The translations under genes were made by a program, and so were the position numbers. Shown here in pieces: positions 59,875-64,000 of a stretch of DNA of 64,000 nt. Below the pieces are notes generated by a model. That model ran no database searches and had not been told where the DNA came from. It worked only from the letters and a program-made list of their open reading frames with translations. Source of the stretch: Taeniopygia guttata (Eukaryota > Chordata > Aves > Passeriformes > Estrildidae). The stretch is taken from contig NC_133034.1 in NCBI RefSeq assembly GCF_048771995.1, positions 1,674,001 to 1,738,000 of the forward strand. The letters run 5' to 3'. How positions within the stretch are numbered: the stretch's first letter is position 1; each line of letters starts with the position of its first letter.

Positions 59875-60142
59875 TCCAGGCGACAACAGGCAGGAGAGGA
59901 CACAGTCTCAAGCTGTGCCGAGGGAAATTTGGGTTAGATGTTAGAAAAAAGTTTTTTACTGAAAGAGTGAAAGTATTGGAATTGTCAGCCCAGGGAGGCG
60001 GTGGAGTCACCGTCCCTGGGTGTGTTTAAAACCTGCCTGGATGTGGCACTGGGTGCCAGGGTTGAGTTGAGGTGTTGGGGCTGGGTTGGATCTTATAGGT
60101 CTTTTCCAACCCAGTGATTCTGTGAATTCTGTGTGATTCAGA
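59875..60142 (+). mobile_element. CR1 LINE, 3' end fragment
   Basis: Recognisable by the avian CR1 3' region: a CTCAAGCTGTGCC block, GGGTTAGATGTTAGAAAAAAG, GCCCAGGGAGGCGGTGGAGT, then the short tandem GATTCTGTGAATTCTGTGTG end without a poly(A) tail. It is about 270 bp, 5'-truncated as most CR1 copies are, and immediately follows the LTR-type repeat. CR1 is the dominant non-LTR retrotransposon of birds. The fragment has no coding capacity. Confidence 0.9.
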
Positions 60143-60255
60143 GTCCAGCCCCAGCTCAGGGCTTTGCTCAGAATGGGAGTGGGAGTGGGAGTGGGGGTGG
60201 GAGTGGCTGGGGCAGCCCCAGGGCTCCCAGGGGATGGAGCTGCAGCTGCAGAGCG

Positions 60256-61556
60256 AGGGATGGAGCTCAGAGGGATGGAGCTCAGAGGGATGGAGCTCAG
60301 GGGGATGGAGCTCAGAGGGATGGAGCTCAGAGGGATGGAGCTCAGGGGGATGGAGCTCAGAGGGATGGAGCTCAGAGGGATGGAGCTCAGGGGGATGGAG
60401 CTCAGGGGGATGGAGCTCAGGGGGATGGAGCTCAGAGGGATGGAGCTCAGGGGGATGGAGCTCAGAGGGATGGAGCTCAGGGGGATGGAGCTCAGAGTGA
60501 TGGAGCTCAGGGGGATGGAGCTCAGGGGGATGGAGCTCAGGGGGATGGAGCTCAGAGGGATGGAGCTCAGGGGGATGGAGCTCAGAGGGATGGAGCTCAG
60601 GGGGATGGAGCTCAGGGGGATGGAGCTCAGGGGGATGGAGCTCAGGGGGATGGAGCTCAGGGGATGGAGCTCAGGGGATGGAGCTCAGGGGATGGAGCTC
60701 AGAGGGATGGAGCTCAGAGGGATGGAGCTCAGGGGGATGGAGCTCAGAGGGATGGAGCTCAGGGGGATGGAGCTCAGAGGGATGGAGCTCAGAGGGATGG
60801 AGCTCAGGGGGATGGAGCTCAGAGGGATGGAGCTCAGGGGGATGGAGCTCAGAGGGATGGAGCTCGGGGGGATGGAGCTCAGAGGGATGGAGCTCGGGGG
60901 GATGGAGCTCAGAGGGATGGAGCTCGGGGGGATGGAGCTCAGAGGGATGGAGCTCGGGGGGATGGAGCTCAGGGGGATGGAGCTCAGAGGGATGGAGCTC
61001 GGGGGGATGGAGCTCAGGGGGATGGAGCTCAGGGGGATGGAGCTCAGGGGGATGGAGCTCAGAGGGATGGAGCTCAGGGGGATGGAGCTCAGAGGGATGG
61101 AGCTCAGGGGATGGAGCTCAGAGGGATGGAGCTCAGAGGGATGGAGCTCAGGGGGATGGAGCTCAGAGGGATGGAGCTCAGGGGATGGAGCTCAGAGGGA
61201 TGGAGCTCAGAGGGATGGAGCTCACGGGGATGGAGCTCAGAGGGATGGAGCTCAGGGGGATGGAGCTCAGGGGGATGGAGCTCAGAGGGATGGAGCTCAG
61301 AGGGATGGAGCTCAGGAGGATGGAGCTCAGGGGGATGGAGCTCAGGGGGATGGAGCTCAGGGGGATGGAGCTCAGAGGGATGGAGCTCAGAGGGATGGAG
61401 CTCAGAGGGATGGAGCTCAGAGGGATGGAGCTCAGAGGGATGGAGCTCAGAGGGATGGAGCTCAGGGGGATGGAGCTCAGGGGGATGGAGCTCAGGGGGA
61501 TGGAGCTCAGGGGGATGGAGCTCAGGGGGATGGAGCTCAGGGGGATGGAGCTCAGA
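60256..61556. repeat. 15-bp minisatellite (1.3 kb)
   Basis: About 87 copies of the unit GGGATGGAGCTCAGA/G, each containing the palindrome GAGCTC. Two main unit types (AGAGG and AGGGG) alternate in a non-random order, and some units are 14 bp. The preceding 20 bases (GATGGAGCTGCAGCTGCAGA) look like a degenerate seed. Since 15 is a multiple of 3 and each unit has an ATG, frames of nearly 490 codons arise on the + strand, but these are repeat artefacts. Confidence 0.95.
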
Positions 61557-62319
61557 GCTGGCTGGGGCAGGACAGGCTGCAGGGCCCCAGCGGCGCTGAG
61601 CAGCAGAGGGCAGCTGTAGCCCGGGGAATTTGACAGCCAGGCCTGCTCAAACACCTCGCTGTGCTCACCTCAGCCCTCACACAGCCAGCCTGTCCTGCCC
61701 CAGGTGTCCCTCTGTCTCACACAGGGTGGTGACAGCACCAGCTCTGCCCTCGTACATCTCTGACAACTTGCAGCCAAGAAACTGGTGAAAACAAAGCTTT
61801 TTCTTGCATAGAAAACAGTAGTGTTTCCAGATATTTGCGTGGGCTGTCTACAGACAGTGACTAGAGGAATTCATAAATGTATAAAGAAAATTACTGTACT
61901 TTATGACTATATTAGGTATGAACAGACTCTTTTAGAATTTTATTTCCCTATATTATTATAAATGCTATGAAAAGTGCCTCTCTTGTTGTGGTCACCTAAC
62001 TTAAGACTTACCTCTACATACAAAGTGATTAGTTATTTCATGAATGAGAGAGTCTACAAGGCAGTGGAAGCAAAATTAGTATTTCAAATGGTGTTGACAA
62101 GTTGCTTTGGAATAAAAGGAATTCAATAAGGCAGAAATATATATGCTGAGTTTTACACATATATAGGAATAGTTGTGAGCACAGATGTGAGATAGGGGTG
62201 AGCTTGATATGCTGCAGATCTGAAAAAGGGATCTGCAGCTTAGAACAGATTGTAAATGGAGTGTGACTAGAAATGAAATAGAAGATTATGCTGTGGAAGG
62301 AAAAACTTCTATGTGATTA
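61557..62319. other. Gene-free stretch
   Basis: About 0.75 kb, GC-rich at first and AT-rich afterwards. No exon was recognised. Confidence 0.5.
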
Positions 62320-63250
62320 TGGGATATTAATTGTTTGAGGTTGTAGGAAGAACTATATTCAGTCTTGGGTGCCAAGACAGAAAGTGAGAAAGGGAGAAGG
62401 GAAGGGAAGGGAAGGGAAGGGAAGGGAAGGGAAGGGAAGGGAAGGGAAGGGAAGGGAAGGGAAGGGAAGGGAAGGGAAGGGAAGGGAAGGGAAGGGAAGG
62501 GAAGGGAAGGGAAGGGAAGGGAAGGGAAGGGAAGGGAAGGGAAGGGAAGGGAAGGGAAGGGAAGGGAAGGGAAGGGAAGGGAAGGGAAGGGAAGGGAAGG
62601 GAAGGGAAGGGAAGGGAAGGGAAGGGAAGGGAAGGGAAGGGAAGGGAAGGGAAGGGAAGGGAAGGGAAGGGAAGGGAAGGGAAGGGAAGGGAAGGGAAGG
62701 GAAGGGAAGGGAAGGGAAGGGAAGGGAAGGGAAGGGAAGGGAAGGGAAGGGAAGGGAAGGGAAGGGAAGGGAAGGGAAGGGAAGGGAAGGGAAGGGAAGG
62801 GAAGGGAAGGGAAGGGAAGGGAAGGGAAGGGAAGGGAAGGGAAGGGAAGGGAAGACTCAATCCAAGAGAGAGCCTAGAAAACAGAGGCAAACATAGCAAG
62901 CAACATCTGAGGCACAGAAGTAGCTGAGAGTATTTAGAGCACAGATATTGGGGTGGGGAGGGCACAAATAAGTCTTCAAATTTATAAATGGTAGCTGTGA
63001 AGGGGAAGGAAATAAATAGTCTGCTGTATCTAGTGCAAATGGGAAAAGAAATAATGGATTTACACTGCAGTTGGAAATACTCTGCCTGGAAATTCAAATA
63101 AACCTTTGTGGTGCTGAAGACAGATGAACCTAGCAATACCCCTTCCTGGGAGGTGTTAAACAAAGAGGTTAGACAGAATTCTGTCAGCTCTGGAGTGCTT
63201 GGGCTGGCCTCTCGTTGGATGGTCTCTCCAAGCCTGTGCTCTGACAGGCA
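62320..63250 (+). mobile_element. Old LINE (CR1-like) remnant split by a microsatellite
   Basis: Two diverged pieces resemble an old CR1-type 3' region in order: 'ttcagtcttgggtgcca' at about 62360, then 'aaagaaataatggatttaca' near 63045, a CTGCCTGG segment, TTCCTGGGAGGTGTTAA near 63145 and GGATGGTCTCTCC near 63220. The (GAAGG)n array lies between them. Divergence is high, so the limits and the family are uncertain. Confidence 0.45.
62396..62854. repeat. (GAAGG)n microsatellite, 459 bp, uninterrupted
   Basis: About 92 copies of GAAGG without a single interruption that I can find. The + strand contains only G and A, so no T-initial stop codon can occur and three frames stay open. On the - strand it appears as a Leu-Pro-Phe-Pro-Ser repeat. 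It is a homopurine/homopyrimidine tract able to form triplex DNA. Confidence 0.97.
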
Positions 63251-64000
63251 GAGATTGAGGGAATTATAAATTCTCTTACTGCCTGGGATCAGGTGCCGGG
63301 GGGGTGTGTTAGTGCTGGGGGCAGAGCCGTGTGCTGGCACACTCACACTGCTACAAATCACTCACCCCACAAACCCTGACCTGGCACGACTCCTCCTTTG
63401 TCTCTGCACGAGGACCCGAGCCCCTCACCAGTGGCAGAACCCCAGATTTTGTTACTCCCTGCCCACTTTGGCAGAGTTTGTTCCCTGATCTCACCAGGTC
63501 TATGGCTGACTGAAGTTCCCCACACATCACTGCACTCTACAAAGAGAAATCCAGCAAGAGAGAGCAACAAAAAATGGGGGAAAGAAAAAAGAGATGTGAA
63601 AAGAATTAATATAGTTTTCTTTAGATGCTTCTTTGTCATCTGGAGGCCAGAGTAAGCTGTGCTGAAGCAGTCCTTTCTGGGTTATTGGCTTATCACCAGG
63701 GCTGGAACAATGTCTATGAGAATTGCTCTTTTTTTAGATTAGCCCTCTGGAGGAGAATGGGAATTTGACATTTCTTGGTTAAGGTTAGATCCTGCTTCCC
63801 ATCCCTTCTCCATGGAAGTGAGGAGAGTGGGAGCATGAGCATGAAGGCATTTCAGAGGAGCTGAATATATTTCAAATGTATAAAACTGACACTAATGCAT
63901 AGTTTGCTTCATACTTGTGTTCCTTTCCACCTCCCTCTCATTTAATCCCCCCTTTGGCTCCCACCTTCCCCCAAATCTCTCTTGCTTTGAGGTGAGCTGA
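63251..64000. other. Gene-free window end
   Basis: About 0.75 kb with no recognisable exon, repeat array or RNA gene. Confidence 0.5.

Noticed and set aside
58497-59944. Overlapping long frames on both strands
   Set aside because: Periodicity of the GGATCC minisatellite inside an LTR-type fossil; all frames show the same repeats.
60133-61654. Frames of almost 490 codons with a 5-residue repeat
   Set aside because: Product of the 15-bp array, which has an ATG and no stop in each unit; at least three + frames and one - frame are open at once.
62327-63361. 344-codon - strand frame with Leu-Pro-Phe-Pro-Ser repeats
   Set aside because: Translation of (GAAGG)n; a homopyrimidine strand has few stops.

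Overview
The window is vertebrate nuclear DNA, almost certainly from a songbird (passerine). It has spliced host genes with long introns and intergenic space, CR1-type LINE remnants, several avian endogenous-retrovirus LTR families, and the conserved gene order ITM2C - GPR55, known from human 2q37. There is no bacterial-style gene packing, no operon, no CRISPR array and no tRNA or rRNA gene that I can recognise. Coding sequence makes up only about 2.2 kb of the 64 kb.

Layout. Positions 1-301 hold the end of a fossil LTR lying in an ITM2C intron. Positions 1193-1343 and 4043-4134 are the last two coding exons of ITM2C (+ strand). They encode the end of the BRICHOS region, a furin-type cleavage site and a 25-residue C-terminal peptide. 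The intron between them is more than half filled by a 30-bp minisatellite that begins 8 bp past the 5' splice site. The ITM2C 3'UTR runs to a strong poly(A) signal at 5819-5824. Beyond it, two intronless-CDS class A receptors sit on the - strand, tail-to-tail with ITM2C: a GPR55-like paralogue (21892-22809) and GPR55 itself (43391-44398). Each has a splice acceptor a few bases upstream of its ATG, so both need a non-coding 5' exon that I could not identify. A CpG-rich block at about 28.27-28.51 kb is a candidate promoter.

Repeats. Between 12.0 and 15.8 kb there are three fossil LTRs. Another, of the same family as two of these, lies at 53.8-54.4 kb. Two of the LTRs have perfect 6-bp target-site duplications. 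The last 8 kb (56.6-63.3 kb) is a repeat cluster: a solo LTR with an internal tandem array, a second avian LTR-type element carrying a GGATCC-rich minisatellite, a CR1 3' end, a 1.3-kb 15-bp minisatellite, and a 459-bp uninterrupted (GAAGG)n array inside an old LINE remnant. Long open frames over these arrays arise because the unit length is a multiple of three, or because G/A-only DNA contains few stops. They are not genes.

The most unusual signal is strand-biased hypermutation. At 25741-26280 the + strand has about 15 C against about 135 G in 540 bases, and the - strand resembles an endogenous-retrovirus pol fragment. At about 15.43-15.79 kb one LTR copy differs from its relatives overwhelmingly by G-to-A changes on its sense strand. 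Both fit cytidine deamination of retroviral minus-strand cDNA before integration (APOBEC-type editing).
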